In this document: positions 27,649-37,140 of the stretch, in pieces
How positions within the stretch are numbered: the stretch's first letter is position 1
Layout of the letters: each line of letters opens with the position of its first letter
From: Sphingomonas sp. CFBP 8760
Lineage (GTDB): Bacteria; Pseudomonadota; Alphaproteobacteria; Sphingomonadales; Sphingomonadaceae
NCBI RefSeq assembly: GCF_014841615.1
Contig: NZ_JACYUG010000002.1
Coordinates: forward strand, 292,614 to 356,613
DNA length: 64,000 nucleotides
Direction of reading: 5' to 3'
Notes under the pieces: model-generated
Databases searched by the model: none
Seen by the model: only the letters and a program-made list of their open reading frames with translations
Told to the model about the DNA's origin: nothing
Made by a program: the position numbers and the translations under genes

Positions 27649-27855
27649 ATGCAGATCATCGTTCGCGAAAATAATGTCGACCAGGCTCTCCGCGCGCTCA
27701 AGAAGAAGTTGCAGCGTGAGGGCGTGTATCGCGAGATGAAGCTGCGCCGTCACTACGAAAAGCCGTCGGAGAAGCGCGCGCGTGAGCGGGCGGCGGCGGT
27801 TCGCCGTTCGCGCAAGCTTGAGCGCAAGCGCGCGGAACGCGACGGCGCCCGGTAA
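27649..27855 (+). CDS. rpsU: 30S ribosomal protein bS21
   Basis: 68 residues starting [10 protein letters not shown], the typical bS21 N-terminus, rich in Arg/Lys. No Shine-Dalgarno near the ATG, which fits bS21 genes in alphaproteobacteria, some of which have poor sites. Confidence 0.97.
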   Translation: MQIIVRENNVDQALRALKKKLQREGVYREMKLRRHYEKPSEKRARERAAAVRRSRKLERKRAERDGAR

Positions 27856-27870
27856 GTCGCGGGCGCACCG

Positions 27871-27892
27871 CACACATGCCCCTGCATGTGTG
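27871..27892 (+). terminator. Perfect 9-base hairpin after rpsU
   Basis: CACACATGC-ccct-GCATGTGTG, a perfect stem with a tetraloop 16 bases past the rpsU stop. No U-tract follows, so termination is not certain; it may only protect the transcript end. Confidence 0.45.
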
Positions 27893-27978
27893 TAGGATGC
27901 GACTTTAGTGACTTTCCGATCGTGACTTTTCAACCGGTGGCGGCGACCGGGCCGGCATCTCCAGCTACGGGTGTTTCC

Positions 27979-28569
27979 ATGTCGACCGTCACCGCCGTGC
28001 CGCTTCTGCCGGTCAAGCGCAGTTACATCGTCTATCTGATCGTGGGGCTGGTCCTCGCGGTCGTCGCCGCGGTGGCCCTCGCCACGCAGGGGGACGACGT
28101 GCTGACCCGCAACGCCCGTGCGCGCGGCGTGATGACGACCGCGTCCGGCCTCCAGTACAAGGTGCTGGAGCCGGGCCAGAAGGGCGGCGCGAAGCCGACC
28201 GACGCCGATGTCGCGCTGGTGAATTACGAGGGCAAGCTGCTCGACGGCACCACCTTCGACAAGTCGCAGCAGCCGACGCCGCTGCCCGTGACGCAGGTCG
28301 TGCCCGGTTTCTCCGAACTGCTGAAGCTGATGCCGAAGGGTGCGAAGTACCGGGCATGGCTCAAGCCGTCGCTCGGCTACGGCGACAAGGCGGCCGGCTC
28401 GGCGATCCCGGCGAACTCTACGTTGATCTTCGACGTCGAACTGGTCGACTTCCTGCCCGAGGCGACCGTGCGTCAGATGCAGCAGCAGCAGATGATGATG
28501 CAGGGCGGAATGCCGGGTGGTATGCCGGGCGGCGTCCCCGGCGGTCCGGCCGGTCCGGGCGGACGCTGA
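27979..28569 (+). CDS. FKBP-type peptidyl-prolyl cis-trans isomerase, membrane-anchored
   Basis: 196 residues from the ATG at 27979. One transmembrane helix (YIVYLIVGLVLAVVAAVAL) anchors a periplasmic FKBP domain (VNYEGKLLDGTTFDKS, YGDKAAGSAIPANSTLIFDVELVD), then a Met/Gln/Gly-Pro-rich tail with GGMPGGMPGGVPGG repeats. An in-frame open stretch runs up to 27886 but no ribosome site supports an earlier start. Expected to help fold exported proteins. Confidence 0.92.
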   Translation: MSTVTAVPLLPVKRSYIVYLIVGLVLAVVAAVALATQGDDVLTRNARARGVMTTASGLQYKVLEPGQKGGAKPTDADVALVNYEGKLLDGTTFDKSQQPTPLPVTQVVPGFSELLKLMPKGAKYRAWLKPSLGYGDKAAGSAIPANSTLIFDVELVDFLPEATVRQMQQQQMMMQGGMPGGMPGGVPGGPAGPGGR

Positions 28570-28576
28570 TCGTCTC

Positions 28577-28622
28577 CTGATCCGGACGGGGGCGGATTAC
28601 CCCTCCGTCCGGATCAGTTTTC
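28577..28622. terminator. Rho-independent terminator between FKBP gene and phosphoesterase
   Basis: A perfect 13-base stem, CTGATCCGGACGG with CCGTCCGGATCAG (28577-28589 and 28605-28617), then TTTT on the plus strand. Serves the FKBP gene, and perhaps also the convergent phosphoesterase. Confidence 0.85.
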
Positions 28623-28630
28623 CGCCTCGA

Positions 28631-29392
28631 TCAGTCCCCCGTCTGGATCAACCAGCGCTCGCTGCCCTCGAAGCCCATCGCACTCAGCTTCCCGGTCGAA
28701 TAGGCGCCGGTATCCAGCCCGATCCTGTTGGGCAGTTGCTCCACCTCGGTCGCGATGCTGTGGCCATGGACCACCATCTTCTCGTGCGGCCCCTTGAAGC
28801 GCAGGAATTCCTCGCGGATCCAGCGCAGGTCGCTGGGGCGCTGCGCCGACAGCGGCTGTTCCGGCCGGATGCCGGCATGGACGAACACGTAATCGCCCAG
28901 CTCGATGATATCCTCGAACCCGTTCAGGAAATCGATATGCGCGGGCGGCACCCGCTCCCGCATCATCGCCAGCAGCTCGTCGTAATCCGCCGCGTCATAG
29001 GCGGCGCGATCGATGCCGTAGCTCAGGATCGTCTCGATCCCGCCGATCCGGGTGAACAGCCGCAGCGTCTGCCGGTCGCCGTCCATCGCCTTCAGGAACA
29101 CCTCTTCGTGGTTGCCCAGCAACAGCCTGGTGTCCGGCCGCGCCGCCTTCAGCGCGATCAGGCGGTCGATCACCCCGGCCGATGCCGGTCCGCGATCGAT
29201 CAGGTCGCCCAGCAGGATGATCGCGGCCGGTTCGCCACCGCGCGCCCGGTCGTCCGCCTCGATCCGGTCGAGCAGGGGATCGAGCAGGTCGATCCGGCCA
29301 TGCACGTCGCCGATGGCATAGGCGCGTAAGCCCTCCGGCATCGCGGTCGCGCGGGTGGTGGCCTGACGGCGGGAAAAAAGCTTGGCGATCAT
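28631..29392 (-). CDS. Metallophosphoesterase (serine/threonine protein phosphatase-like)
   Basis: 253 residues with the phosphoesterase motifs GDVHGR, GDLIDRG and GNHEE and late His residues (VHAGI, HGHSI). These set a binuclear metal centre. The family includes PrpA/ApaH-like bacterial phosphatases; the target is unknown. Convergent with the FKBP gene and sharing its terminator region. Confidence 0.92.
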   Translation of the reverse strand: MIAKLFSRRQATTRATAMPEGLRAYAIGDVHGRIDLLDPLLDRIEADDRARGGEPAAIILLGDLIDRGPASAGVIDRLIALKAARPDTRLLLGNHEEVFLKAMDGDRQTLRLFTRIGGIETILSYGIDRAAYDAADYDELLAMMRERVPPAHIDFLNGFEDIIELGDYVFVHAGIRPEQPLSAQRPSDLRWIREEFLRFKGPHEKMVVHGHSIATEVEQLPNRIGLDTGAYSTGKLSAMGFEGSERWLIQTGD

Positions 29393-29523
29393 GAAGGGAT
29401 GGTGTCGGGTTCCGATAGGGCAGGGCCGGCCTGTATCCCGCCACGGCGGGCGGGGGCAATGCCGATCCTTCTCCCAGCGCCTTGCCAGATGATCCTCGCC
29501 TGAACGGAACGGATCGGATCGGA

Positions 29524-30639
29524 TCAGGCGCGATGGGCGGCGCTCACGATGGCGGCGATCCGCGCCGCCGCCCGCCCGTCACCGAACGGATGGTGCGCCC
29601 GCGCCATCGCCGCATAAGCCGCCTCGTCGTTTAGCACCCGCGTCGCCGCGGCCACGATGCGGTCCGGATCGGTGCCGACCAGCCTCGCGGTGCCCGCCGC
29701 CACCGCCTCGGGCCGCTCGGTCGTATTGCGCATCACCAGCACCGGCTTGCCGAAGGCGGGCGCCTCCTCCTGCACCCCGCCCGAATCGGTCAGCACCAGA
29801 TGGCAGTGCGTCAGCGCCCGGACGAACGACGGGTAGTCGAGCGGCGCGACGCGGATCACGGCGGGATGATCCACCGCCGTCATCGCCGTTGTGACGGCAG
29901 GATTGGGATGCGCCGGCCACAGGATCGCGACATCGCCCCGCGCCGCCAGCCGCATCACCGCCGCCGCGACGCCCGCCAGTCCCGCCCCGGCATGCTCGCG
30001 CCGATGCGCCGTCACCAGGATGACCCGGCGCCCGCCGCACCGGGCGATCACCGGATCGAGCGCCGCCGTCAGCGCCGGTGCCGCCATCAGGCGATCGCGG
30101 GTCCAGTGCAGCGCATCGATCACCGTGTTGCCCGTCACATGCACGCCGGCGACCACGGCTTCCCGGTGCAGCGCCGCCGCCGCCGTCGCGGTCGGGGCGA
30201 AGTGCAGGTCGGCGATCGGGGTAATCATCCGCCGGTTGCCCTCCTCCGGCCAGGGATGGCCAAGATCGCCCGTCCGCAGCCCCGCCTCGACATGGCCGAC
30301 CGGGATACGCCGGTAAAAGGCGGCAAGCGCGGCGGCGAAGGCGGTGGTCGTATCGCCCTGCACCAGCACCCGGTCGGGCCGTTCGCGGTCCAGCACCGCT
30401 CCCAGTCCGGCCAGCAGCCGTGCCGTCAGCCGGTCCAGCGACTGGCCGGGTTCCATCAGGTCCAGATCGATGTCGGGCACCAGTCCCGCCACCGCCAGCA
30501 CCTGGTCCAGCAGGTCGCGATGCTGCCCGGTCACGCAGGTCGACACGGTGATGCCCGGCACCGACCGCAAGGCCCGGATCACCGGGAACAGCTTGATCGC
30601 CTCCGGCCGGGTCCCGAACACCACCATGATCCGCGTCAT
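29524..30639 (-). CDS. wecB: UDP-N-acetylglucosamine 2-epimerase (non-hydrolysing)
   Basis: 371 residues, start at 30639 (MTRIMVVFGTRPE). GTRPEAIKLFP at the N-terminus, HVEAGLRTGD, and the C-terminal DSGGVQEEA with conserved Glu/His. Makes UDP-ManNAc from UDP-GlcNAc, a precursor of cell-surface polysaccharide. Divergent from galU, from which it is separated by about 143 bases. Confidence 0.93.
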   Translation of the reverse strand: MTRIMVVFGTRPEAIKLFPVIRALRSVPGITVSTCVTGQHRDLLDQVLAVAGLVPDIDLDLMEPGQSLDRLTARLLAGLGAVLDRERPDRVLVQGDTTTAFAAALAAFYRRIPVGHVEAGLRTGDLGHPWPEEGNRRMITPIADLHFAPTATAAAALHREAVVAGVHVTGNTVIDALHWTRDRLMAAPALTAALDPVIARCGGRRVILVTAHRREHAGAGLAGVAAAVMRLAARGDVAILWPAHPNPAVTTAMTAVDHPAVIRVAPLDYPSFVRALTHCHLVLTDSGGVQEEAPAFGKPVLVMRNTTERPEAVAAGTARLVGTDPDRIVAAATRVLNDEAAYAAMARAHHPFGDGRAAARIAAIVSAAHRA

Positions 30640-30782
30640 CGATTCCCCCCGGCACCGACATCGCCTTTCCACAAACCTGCTTTACAGGCGGTTTGCAGCG
30701 AGCGACGGGGGCGGATAAGTGCTGCACCGCGATATGACCAACGCGATACAGCCATCGCGATACAGGCACCGGAGAAACGGCA

Positions 30783-31643
30783 ATGACGATCAAGCGCGTA
30801 CGCAAGGCGGTATTCCCGGTTGCCGGTCTCGGCACCCGATTCCTGCCGGCGACCAAGGCGATGCCCAAGGAGATGCTGACCGTCGTCGACAAGCCGCTGA
30901 TCCAATATGCGGTTGAAGAGGCGCTGGAGGCGGGGATCGAACAGATCATCTTCGTCACCGGTCGCGGCAAGGGCGCGCTGGAGGATCATTTCGACGTCTC
31001 CTACGAGCTTGAGGCGACGATGAAGGCGCGCGGCAAGTCGATGGCGCTGATCGAGGGTATCCGGCAGAAGCCGGGCAGCCCGGTCTATGTCCGCCAGCAG
31101 GAGCCATTGGGCCTCGGTCACGCGGTATGGTGCGCGCGCGAGATCGTCGGGGACGAGCCGTTCGCGGTGCTGCTGCCCGACGAACTGATGGTCGGCGGCT
31201 TCCTGAAGCAGATGGTGGCGGCATATGAGAAGGTCGGCGGCAACGTCATCGGCGCGCTGGAAGTGCCCGACAGCGAAACCGACAAATACGGCATCATCTC
31301 GCCCGGCCGCACCGATGGCCGCCTGACCGAGGTGACCGCGCTGGTCGAGAAGCCGAAGGGCAAGGCGCCGTCCAACCTGATGATCCCCGGCCGCTACATC
31401 CTCCAGCCGGAGGTGATGGATATCCTCGACGCGCAGGAGCCGGGCGCGGGTGGCGAGATCCAGTTGACCGACGCGATGGCGAAGCTGATCGGCACGCAGC
31501 CGTTCCACGGCTTCACCTTCGACGGCAAGCGGTACGATTGCGGCGACAAGACCGGGTATATCCAGGCCAATCTCGCGCTGGCGCTGGCCCGCGACGATAT
31601 CGGTCCCGCGGTCCGCGAATTCGCCCGGACGCTGCTGGGGTGA
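30783..31643 (+). CDS. galU: UTP-glucose-1-phosphate uridylyltransferase
   Basis: 286 residues, start MTIKRVRKAVFP. Nucleotidyltransferase motif GLGTRFLPATKAMPKE, substrate motif VEKPKG, and GTQPFHGFTFDGKRYDCGDK near the end. Converts UTP and glucose 1-phosphate to UDP-glucose, feeding ugd. Its TGA overlaps the GTG of the next gene. Confidence 0.96.
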   Translation: MTIKRVRKAVFPVAGLGTRFLPATKAMPKEMLTVVDKPLIQYAVEEALEAGIEQIIFVTGRGKGALEDHFDVSYELEATMKARGKSMALIEGIRQKPGSPVYVRQQEPLGLGHAVWCAREIVGDEPFAVLLPDELMVGGFLKQMVAAYEKVGGNVIGALEVPDSETDKYGIISPGRTDGRLTEVTALVEKPKGKAPSNLMIPGRYILQPEVMDILDAQEPGAGGEIQLTDAMAKLIGTQPFHGFTFDGKRYDCGDKTGYIQANLALALARDDIGPAVREFARTLLG

Positions 31644-32641
31644 CCACGATATTGGTGACGGGCGTGGCGGGGTTCATCGGGTTCCACGTCGCCAACCGGC
31701 TGGCCGCGCGGGGCGACCGGGTGGTGGGGATCGACGATCTCAATGCCTATTACGATCCCGCGCTGAAGCGGGCGCGGCTCGCCGAACTGGCGGCACGCCA
31801 CGGCGATGCCATCCGCTTCGTCGAGGCCGATTTCGCCGACGAGGCGGGGTTGCGCCGGGCGCTGGATGGCGAGGCGTTCGACCGGATCGTCCATCTCGGC
31901 GCACAGGCCGGTGTGCGGTACTCGATCGAGCATCCCCATGCCTATGCCCGCGCCAATCTGATCGGCCACCTCACCATGCTGGAACTGGCGCGCTCGCGGA
32001 ACGGCGTGCCCATGGTCTATGCGTCGTCATCGTCCGTCTATGGCGGCAACACCTCGCTGCCGTTCCGGGTCGGCGATCCCGTCGACCATCCCGTATCGCT
32101 CTATGCGGCGACCAAGCGGGCGGACGAACTGATGAGCGAAAGCTACGCGCATCTGTATCGCCTGCCGCTGACCGGGCTGCGCTTCTTCACGGTCTATGGC
32201 CCATGGGGGCGTCCCGACATGGCGATCTGGCTGTTTACGGAGGCGGTCCTGGCCGGGCGGCCGATCCGCGTCTTCAACGAAGGCCGGATGCAGCGCGACT
32301 TCACCTATATCGACGATGCCGTGACCGGCGTCGTCGCCGCGCTCGACCGCGCGCCCGTGGATGACGGCATGGTGAAACCGGGCGGCAGTCGCAGTCCGCA
32401 TGCGATCTACAACATCGGCAACAACCGCGCCGAACCCTTGGGCCGGTTGATCGACCTGATCGAACGGGCAAGCGGTCGTACCGCGATTCGCGATCTCCAG
32501 CCGATGCAGCCGGGCGACGTGCCCGCCACCTTCGCCGACATCGCCGATGCGGCGCGCGATCTGGGCTTCACCCCCACCACCGGTCTCGACGCCGGCGTCC
32601 CGCGCTTCGTCGACTGGTATCGTCGCTATACGGGTCGCTGA
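31640..32641 (+). CDS. NAD-dependent epimerase (UDP-glucuronate 4-epimerase type)
   Basis: 333 residues from a GTG at 31640 overlapping the galU stop (GTGA). NAD motif GVAGFIGFHVA, catalytic Tyr/Lys in YAATKRADE, plus SSSSVYGGN. The combination of ASSSSVYG, YYDPALK and RMQRDFTYIDD fits UDP-GlcA 4-epimerases (LspL/CapI family). Works downstream of galU and ugd to give UDP-galacturonate. The 3-prime 16 bases overlap the convergent MoeB-like gene. Confidence 0.9.
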   Translation: MTTILVTGVAGFIGFHVANRLAARGDRVVGIDDLNAYYDPALKRARLAELAARHGDAIRFVEADFADEAGLRRALDGEAFDRIVHLGAQAGVRYSIEHPHAYARANLIGHLTMLELARSRNGVPMVYASSSSVYGGNTSLPFRVGDPVDHPVSLYAATKRADELMSESYAHLYRLPLTGLRFFTVYGPWGRPDMAIWLFTEAVLAGRPIRVFNEGRMQRDFTYIDDAVTGVVAALDRAPVDDGMVKPGGSRSPHAIYNIGNNRAEPLGRLIDLIERASGRTAIRDLQPMQPGDVPATFADIADAARDLGFTPTTGLDAGVPRFVDWYRRYTGR

Positions 32642-33384
32642 CCGCAGGCGGAGCAGCCGGGGTCCTTGGGCAGCCGCAGCGTGCGGAACCGCAGCGACAG
32701 CAGGTCGGCCAGCAACAGGCTGCCGGCGGGATCGTCGCCGAACGGCACGATCGCGCGGATCACCTCCAGCGCCGCCATGCTGCCCAGAATACCCGTCACC
32801 GGCCCCAGGATGCCGACATCCGCGCAGCTGCGATCGGGCCGCGCGGGTGCATCGCCGACGAAGCAGCGATAGCAGGGCAGGTCGGCCTGCCATCCGCGAT
32901 AGACGCCAAGCTGCCCCTCGAACTGGTCGACCGCCGCCGACACCAGCGGAATCCGTGCCTGCAACGCGGCATCGGCCACGGCCAGCCGCGTCGTGAAATT
33001 GTCGCAGCCGTCGAGCACCACATCGGCCCCGGCGATCGTCAGGGCCACGTCTTGCGCGTCGATCCGCTGTCGGCTGGCGACGATCTCGACATGCGGGTTG
33101 ATCGCGCGGGCGCGGTCGGCGGCGGCCTCCACCTTGGCCCGGCCGCGATCGGTCGTGGCGAAGATCGTCTGCCGCTGGAGATTGGAGGGTTCGACGATAT
33201 CGTCGTCGATCAGCCGCAACCGGCCGATACCCGCGCCCGCCAGATACTGGATCGCGGGCGACCCGATCCCGCCGGCGCCGATCACCAACACCGATGCCGC
33301 CTTCAGCCGCATCTGGCCGGTGCCGCCGATCTCCCGCAGGACGATGTGTCTTGCGTAGCGCTCCAGTTCCGCGTCCGACAACAT
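32626..33384 (-). CDS. moeB: ThiF/MoeB/HesA-family adenylyltransferase
   Basis: 252 residues with the nucleotide-binding GAGGIGSPA, adenylation motif DxDxVxxSNLQRQ as DDDIVEPSNLQRQ and two zinc Cys pairs (CYRC and CSAC). Adenylates a C-terminal Gly of a MoaD/ThiS-type sulphur carrier for molybdopterin or thiamine synthesis. No MoaD/ThiS gene is beside it, so its partner is not fixed. Confidence 0.88.
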   Translation of the reverse strand: MLSDAELERYARHIVLREIGGTGQMRLKAASVLVIGAGGIGSPAIQYLAGAGIGRLRLIDDDIVEPSNLQRQTIFATTDRGRAKVEAAADRARAINPHVEIVASRQRIDAQDVALTIAGADVVLDGCDNFTTRLAVADAALQARIPLVSAAVDQFEGQLGVYRGWQADLPCYRCFVGDAPARPDRSCADVGILGPVTGILGSMAALEVIRAIVPFGDDPAGSLLLADLLSLRFRTLRLPKDPGCSACGQRPV

Positions 33385-33436
33385 GGTCGCCGCTATAGTC
33401 CCGGCCGATCATCCCGCAAGCCGATCTGCCGCGGAC

Positions 33437-33464
33437 AAAAAAATAGCGGCCCGAAGGCCGCTAT
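33437..33464 (-). terminator. Rho-independent terminator of the small exported protein gene
   Basis: On the minus strand: ATAGCGGCC-ttcg-GGCCGCTAT followed by a run of T, a 9-base perfect stem with a UUCG-type tetraloop. About 24 bases past the stop at 33488. Confidence 0.88.
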
Positions 33465-33487
33465 TCTCTCGTAACCGAGCGTGAAGC

Positions 33488-33733
33488 TCAGTTGCTGTCC
33501 GCGTCGTCGTCTTCGTCGGCGACGATGACGATGCCCGCAACAACGGCAGCCGCTGCGATGACCGCAACGATGATGCCGCCGCCGGCCAGCTCATTCTTCT
33601 TTGCCGAGTGCGAACCGGCGCGAGCCGACTTCGCAACCGACAGGCTCGCTGCCGAGTTGGCCGGAGCTGCAACGGCAGGCGCAACTGCCAGCGTGGCGGC
33701 AGCGGCAGCCATGAGATACTTCCCAAGACGCAT
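33488..33733 (-). CDS. Small exported or membrane protein, 81 aa
   Basis: ATG at 33733 with AGGGAG 8 bases upstream. Signal-like N-terminus (MAAAAATLAVAPAVA), a Lys/Ser stretch, one hydrophobic helix near the end (GGIIVAVIAAAAVVAGIVIV) and a very acidic tail (DEDDDADSN). Proteins of this make-up are common in Sphingomonadales and unassigned. Has its own terminator, so probably monocistronic. Confidence 0.75.
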   Translation of the reverse strand: MRLGKYLMAAAAATLAVAPAVAAPANSAASLSVAKSARAGSHSAKKNELAGGGIIVAVIAAAAVVAGIVIVADEDDDADSN

Positions 33734-33978
33734 ATTGAACTCCCTTAGTGTTCGTCGCCCCATCCCCTTGCATACCAGAATACGCAAGGCAACCCGACAA
33801 CACTGCTCGTCGCAGAAACGTTCTGCGGCGATGCAGCACTGCAACACTCTGTCATGGTGCAGCGCGCATGCTGTAGCCCAACTATCACAGGCTGCGAAAG
33901 GCAGGTTCGACCGGTTTCACACGTTTCGCGCTGAAAACCGTGAAGAATGCGATCAGGTGAAGACTTCTGCCGCGCCCG

Positions 33979-34401
33979 TCACCACCGGTAACCTGCGGTC
34001 AGTTGATACCAGCCGGCGGGCAGCGATACGGACGATTCCGTCCCCATCCGCGTCAGCGACAATAGATAGCCCACAACATATTGTTCGACCGAAGGGCAAC
34101 CGATCGCCCGGGGCACGATCTGGCGGACCTGTCCTGCCCGCCCGACCAGGATCGCGACGGGAAGTTGCAGGCGGTCGTCCCCGGGCGGGGGCAATTGCGG
34201 ATGACATCGACCGGCCTCCACCTCGTCCCTGACGAAGCCGACGCCGTCGGCGATGCTGGCCGTGCGGGGCAGGGGATAGGTCGGCAGCGTCGACCATTCC
34301 GTCACCGGCGGTGGCACCAGCATGGCGGACGGCGCACCGGTAGGGGGCACCGGAGCCGGCGATAGCTGCATCATCGCCGTGATAGCGAGCGCAGCGATCA
34401 T
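33979..34401 (-). CDS. Secreted hypothetical protein, 140 aa
   Basis: A hydrophobic start ([14 protein letters not shown]), then a Pro-rich stretch and a C-terminal part ([37 protein letters not shown]) that recalls TonB C-terminal-like small periplasmic proteins. The ATG overlaps the dut stop (ATGA), so it is the last gene of the operon. No function assigned. Codon use is like the neighbours. Confidence 0.75.
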   Translation of the reverse strand: MIAALAITAMMQLSPAPVPPTGAPSAMLVPPPVTEWSTLPTYPLPRTASIADGVGFVRDEVEAGRCHPQLPPPGDDRLQLPVAILVGRAGQVRQIVPRAIGCPSVEQYVVGYLLSLTRMGTESSVSLPAGWYQLTAGYRW

Positions 34402-34841
34402 CGTCCCGTCGATCCGAAACCACCCTCGCCCCGGACGGTGTCGTCGAGCGTCGCGACCTCCACCAGCCGTGCGGGCTGGACGGGGGCGGGCACCAGTTGC
34501 GCGATCCGCTCGCCGCGCACCACCGCGAAGGGCGCCTGCCCCAGGTTGACGAGGATCACCTTCACCTCGCCCCGATAATCATGGTCGATCGTGCCCGGCG
34601 TGTTGAGGCAGGTGATGCCATGACGCAGCGCCAGGCCGGAGCGGGGGCGGACCTGCACCTCGTAGCCCTCGGGTATCGCCAGCGCGAAACCGGTCGCCAC
34701 CGCCGCGCGGGCGCCGGGGTCTAGCGTCATTGTCTCGGCGGCGACGACGTCCATCCCCGCCGCGCCTGCCGTCGCATAGGCGGGAAGCGGCAGGCCCTCG
34801 CCATGCGGCAGGCGCCGGATGCTGATCGTGATCGGATTCAT
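34398..34841 (-). CDS. dut: dUTP diphosphatase
   Basis: 147 residues. The five dUTPase motifs are in order: [37 protein letters not shown], and the C-terminal GFGSTGR. Hydrolyses dUTP to dUMP. Overlaps coaBC upstream by four bases and the secreted hypothetical gene downstream by four bases. Confidence 0.96.
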   Translation of the reverse strand: MNPITISIRRLPHGEGLPLPAYATAGAAGMDVVAAETMTLDPGARAAVATGFALAIPEGYEVQVRPRSGLALRHGITCLNTPGTIDHDYRGEVKVILVNLGQAPFAVVRGERIAQLVPAPVQPARLVEVATLDDTVRGEGGFGSTGR

Positions 34842-36052
34842 GGCCGCTCCCGCAGTTCGTCGGCGATGCGCCGTGCCAGCCGGATGGCGACATCGTCCTT
34901 CGTCATCGTCTCCCAGCTTTCCACGCCGGTCGCGGTGACGAGGTGGACGCTGTTGTCGGCGCCACCCATCACATCGCCCGATACATCGTTGGCTATGATC
35001 CAGTCGCAACCCTTGCGACCCCGCTTGACGACGGCATGATCGATCACCCGTTCGGTTTCCGCGGCGAAGCCGACGACGAGGCGCGGGCGGTCGTCCCCCA
35101 CCGACACCCGGGCGAGGATATCCGGATTCTCGACCAGCGTCAGCACGGGCGGCGAGCCCGTCTTCTTCAGTTTCTGATCGAGCGGCGCGACATGCCAGTC
35201 GGCCACGGCGGCGACCATCACCGCCACGTCGGCGGGCATCGCCGCAGCGACCGCCGCCGCCATCTCGCGCGCGGTCTGCACGTCGACCCGGTCGACACCG
35301 GCGGGCGTCGGCAGCGTCACCGGCCCCGCGACCAGCGAGACGCGCGCGCCGAGCATCGCGGCGGCACGGGCGATCGCGAAGCCCTGTCGCCCGGACGACC
35401 GGTTGGCCAGATAGCGGACCGGATCGATCGGCTCGTGCGTCGGCCCGGCGGTGACCAACACATGCCGTCCCGCCAGCGGCCGGTCGGCGACATCCGGCGC
35501 CGACCCGTCCAGCGCCGACCCGTCCAGCGCCGATTCGATCGCGGCGAGGATCGCGGCCGGTTCGGGCAGCCGGCCGGGGCCGTATTCGCCGCACGCCATC
35601 GCGCCGTCGTCGGGGTCGAGCACGGTGATGCCGTCGGCGCGCAGGCGGGCGACGTTGCGCGTGGTGGCGGGATGCGTCCACATCCGCACGTTCATCGCCG
35701 GCGCCGCCAGCACCGGCTTGTCGGTGGCGAGCAGCAGCGTGGTCGCCAGATCGTCCGCCAGCCCCGCCGCCATCCGGGCGAGCAGATCGGCGGTGGCGGG
35801 TGCCACGACGACCAGATCGGCCTGGCGGCTGAGCTGGATATGGCCCATCTCCGCCTCGTCCTTCAGGTCCCACAGGCTGGTGTGGACGGGCTGTTCGGAC
35901 AGGGCGGCCAGCGTCATCGGGGTGACGAAATGACTGCCCCCCTCCGTCAGCACGCAACGTACCCTATGGCCACGGCCACGCAGCAGGCGGATCAGCTCGC
36001 ACGATTTATAGGCGGCGATCCCACCGCCCACGATCAGCAGGATACGCTTCAT
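34838..36052 (-). CDS. coaBC: Bifunctional phosphopantothenoylcysteine decarboxylase/synthetase
   Basis: 404 residues. CoaC domain at the N-terminus ([27 protein letters not shown]) and CoaB domain after it ([34 protein letters not shown]). Makes 4-phosphopantetheine in the CoA pathway. Between the two domains lies an [13 protein letters not shown] linker encoded by a 15-base repeat. Overlaps dut and the upstream membrane-protein gene, each by four bases. Confidence 0.95.
   Translation of the reverse strand: MKRILLIVGGGIAAYKSCELIRLLRGRGHRVRCVLTEGGSHFVTPMTLAALSEQPVHTSLWDLKDEAEMGHIQLSRQADLVVVAPATADLLARMAAGLADDLATTLLLATDKPVLAAPAMNVRMWTHPATTRNVARLRADGITVLDPDDGAMACGEYGPGRLPEPAAILAAIESALDGSALDGSAPDVADRPLAGRHVLVTAGPTHEPIDPVRYLANRSSGRQGFAIARAAAMLGARVSLVAGPVTLPTPAGVDRVDVQTAREMAAAVAAAMPADVAVMVAAVADWHVAPLDQKLKKTGSPPVLTLVENPDILARVSVGDDRPRLVVGFAAETERVIDHAVVKRGRKGCDWIIANDVSGDVMGGADNSVHLVTATGVESWETMTKDDVAIRLARRIADELRERP
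35499..35528. repeat. Two tandem 15-base repeats in coaBC
   Basis: GCCGACCCGTCCAGC occurs twice exactly, followed by a partial third copy. It encodes the linker [10 protein letters not shown] between CoaC and CoaB, so it keeps frame. Likely a recent duplication in a tolerant region. Confidence 0.8.
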
Positions 36053-37134
36053 CGCACGCTCCTTCTCACGGTGATGCGCCGGTTGTCGAGCGCGCCGGCG
36101 AGCAGATCGCGCAGCAGGTCCGGAATGAAGACCAGTCCGACGAGGGCGACCGGCGCGACCAGCAGGCCACCCATCGCGGGCATGCCCGTCGCCAGGACCA
36201 TCAGCACCGCCAGCACCGTGCCCCCGGCGCGGATCGCCAGCGGATCGCGCCACGCCGTCCACCCGATCGTCGCCAGCAGCACCAGCACCGCCCCGGCGGA
36301 TACCGGCAGCAACAACGCCGCCGTCGCCGCCGCGACGCTGGCGAAACCCACGCTCCATTCCGCCCCGCCCGTCATCGCCGCCGCCATATCCAGCGGGTGC
36401 AGCACGCCCGCCACCCCGTGGAGGTGGAAGCCCAGCACCACGACCAGCACCAGCAGCGCGCCCAGCCATCCGGCGGCCTCCCTGCCATAACCCTCCCGCC
36501 ACGCGCAGGCCGCCATCACCAGCAGGTACAGCGCGGCGACCCCTGCCGTCAGTGCGGCGGCGAGGCCGAAGCCCACCGCCTCCATCCACCGGCGGGGATG
36601 GCGGCGCGCCAGCGACAGGGCGATCAGCAGTCCGGCCCATGTCTCGGGCACGGCGGTCAGGTCCGGCTGCCCCGCGGGCACAAGGCCGGCGATCAGCAGG
36701 ACGAGCAGCACGACCTGTCCCGTCGCTCCATCGCATACCGCCAGCATCCGCGCCTGCCACGCCATCGCCACCACCGCGGCGAACAGGATCATCATCGCCA
36801 CCACCACGATCGGCGGCAGGGCGGCGACGATCACGGGCAATGCGGGCATGGGGAAGGCGAGCGCGGGCCGCAGCGATTCGCCACCGCTGCGCAGCGTATC
36901 GGCGGCGATGGGATAGAAACCGCCGCCATGGCGCAATCGCTCGACCAGTCCGGTATCGCGGGCCAGCACCGGCCCCGGATCGACCGGCGACGCCGCCATC
37001 GCCAGCAGCAGGACCACGGCCAACACGATCAGCGCCAGCCACCACCGGGCGGGGGACCGTGCCAGCGCGGCGGCGCGGGTCGGGCCGGCCAGCAGCAGCG
37101 GGCGCGACGGGCGGCGGCGCAGCGGGTCGCGCAT
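36049..37134 (-). CDS. Uncharacterised integral membrane protein (361 aa)
   Basis: About eight to ten transmembrane helices; no clear soluble domain. A basic N-terminus and a loop with VDPGPVLARDTGLV precede a first periplasmic-looking stretch. The overall layout resembles membrane-embedded glycosyltransferases of the GT-C type but no diagnostic DD/DE motif is visible. It sits between ubiB (6-base gap) and coaBC (four-base overlap) in a coupled operon. Function unknown. Confidence 0.75.
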   Translation of the reverse strand: MRDPLRRRPSRPLLLAGPTRAAALARSPARWWLALIVLAVVLLLAMAASPVDPGPVLARDTGLVERLRHGGGFYPIAADTLRSGGESLRPALAFPMPALPVIVAALPPIVVVAMMILFAAVVAMAWQARMLAVCDGATGQVVLLVLLIAGLVPAGQPDLTAVPETWAGLLIALSLARRHPRRWMEAVGFGLAAALTAGVAALYLLVMAACAWREGYGREAAGWLGALLVLVVVLGFHLHGVAGVLHPLDMAAAMTGGAEWSVGFASVAAATAALLLPVSAGAVLVLLATIGWTAWRDPLAIRAGGTVLAVLMVLATGMPAMGGLLVAPVALVGLVFIPDLLRDLLAGALDNRRITVRRSVR

Positions 37135-37140
37135 CGCCGC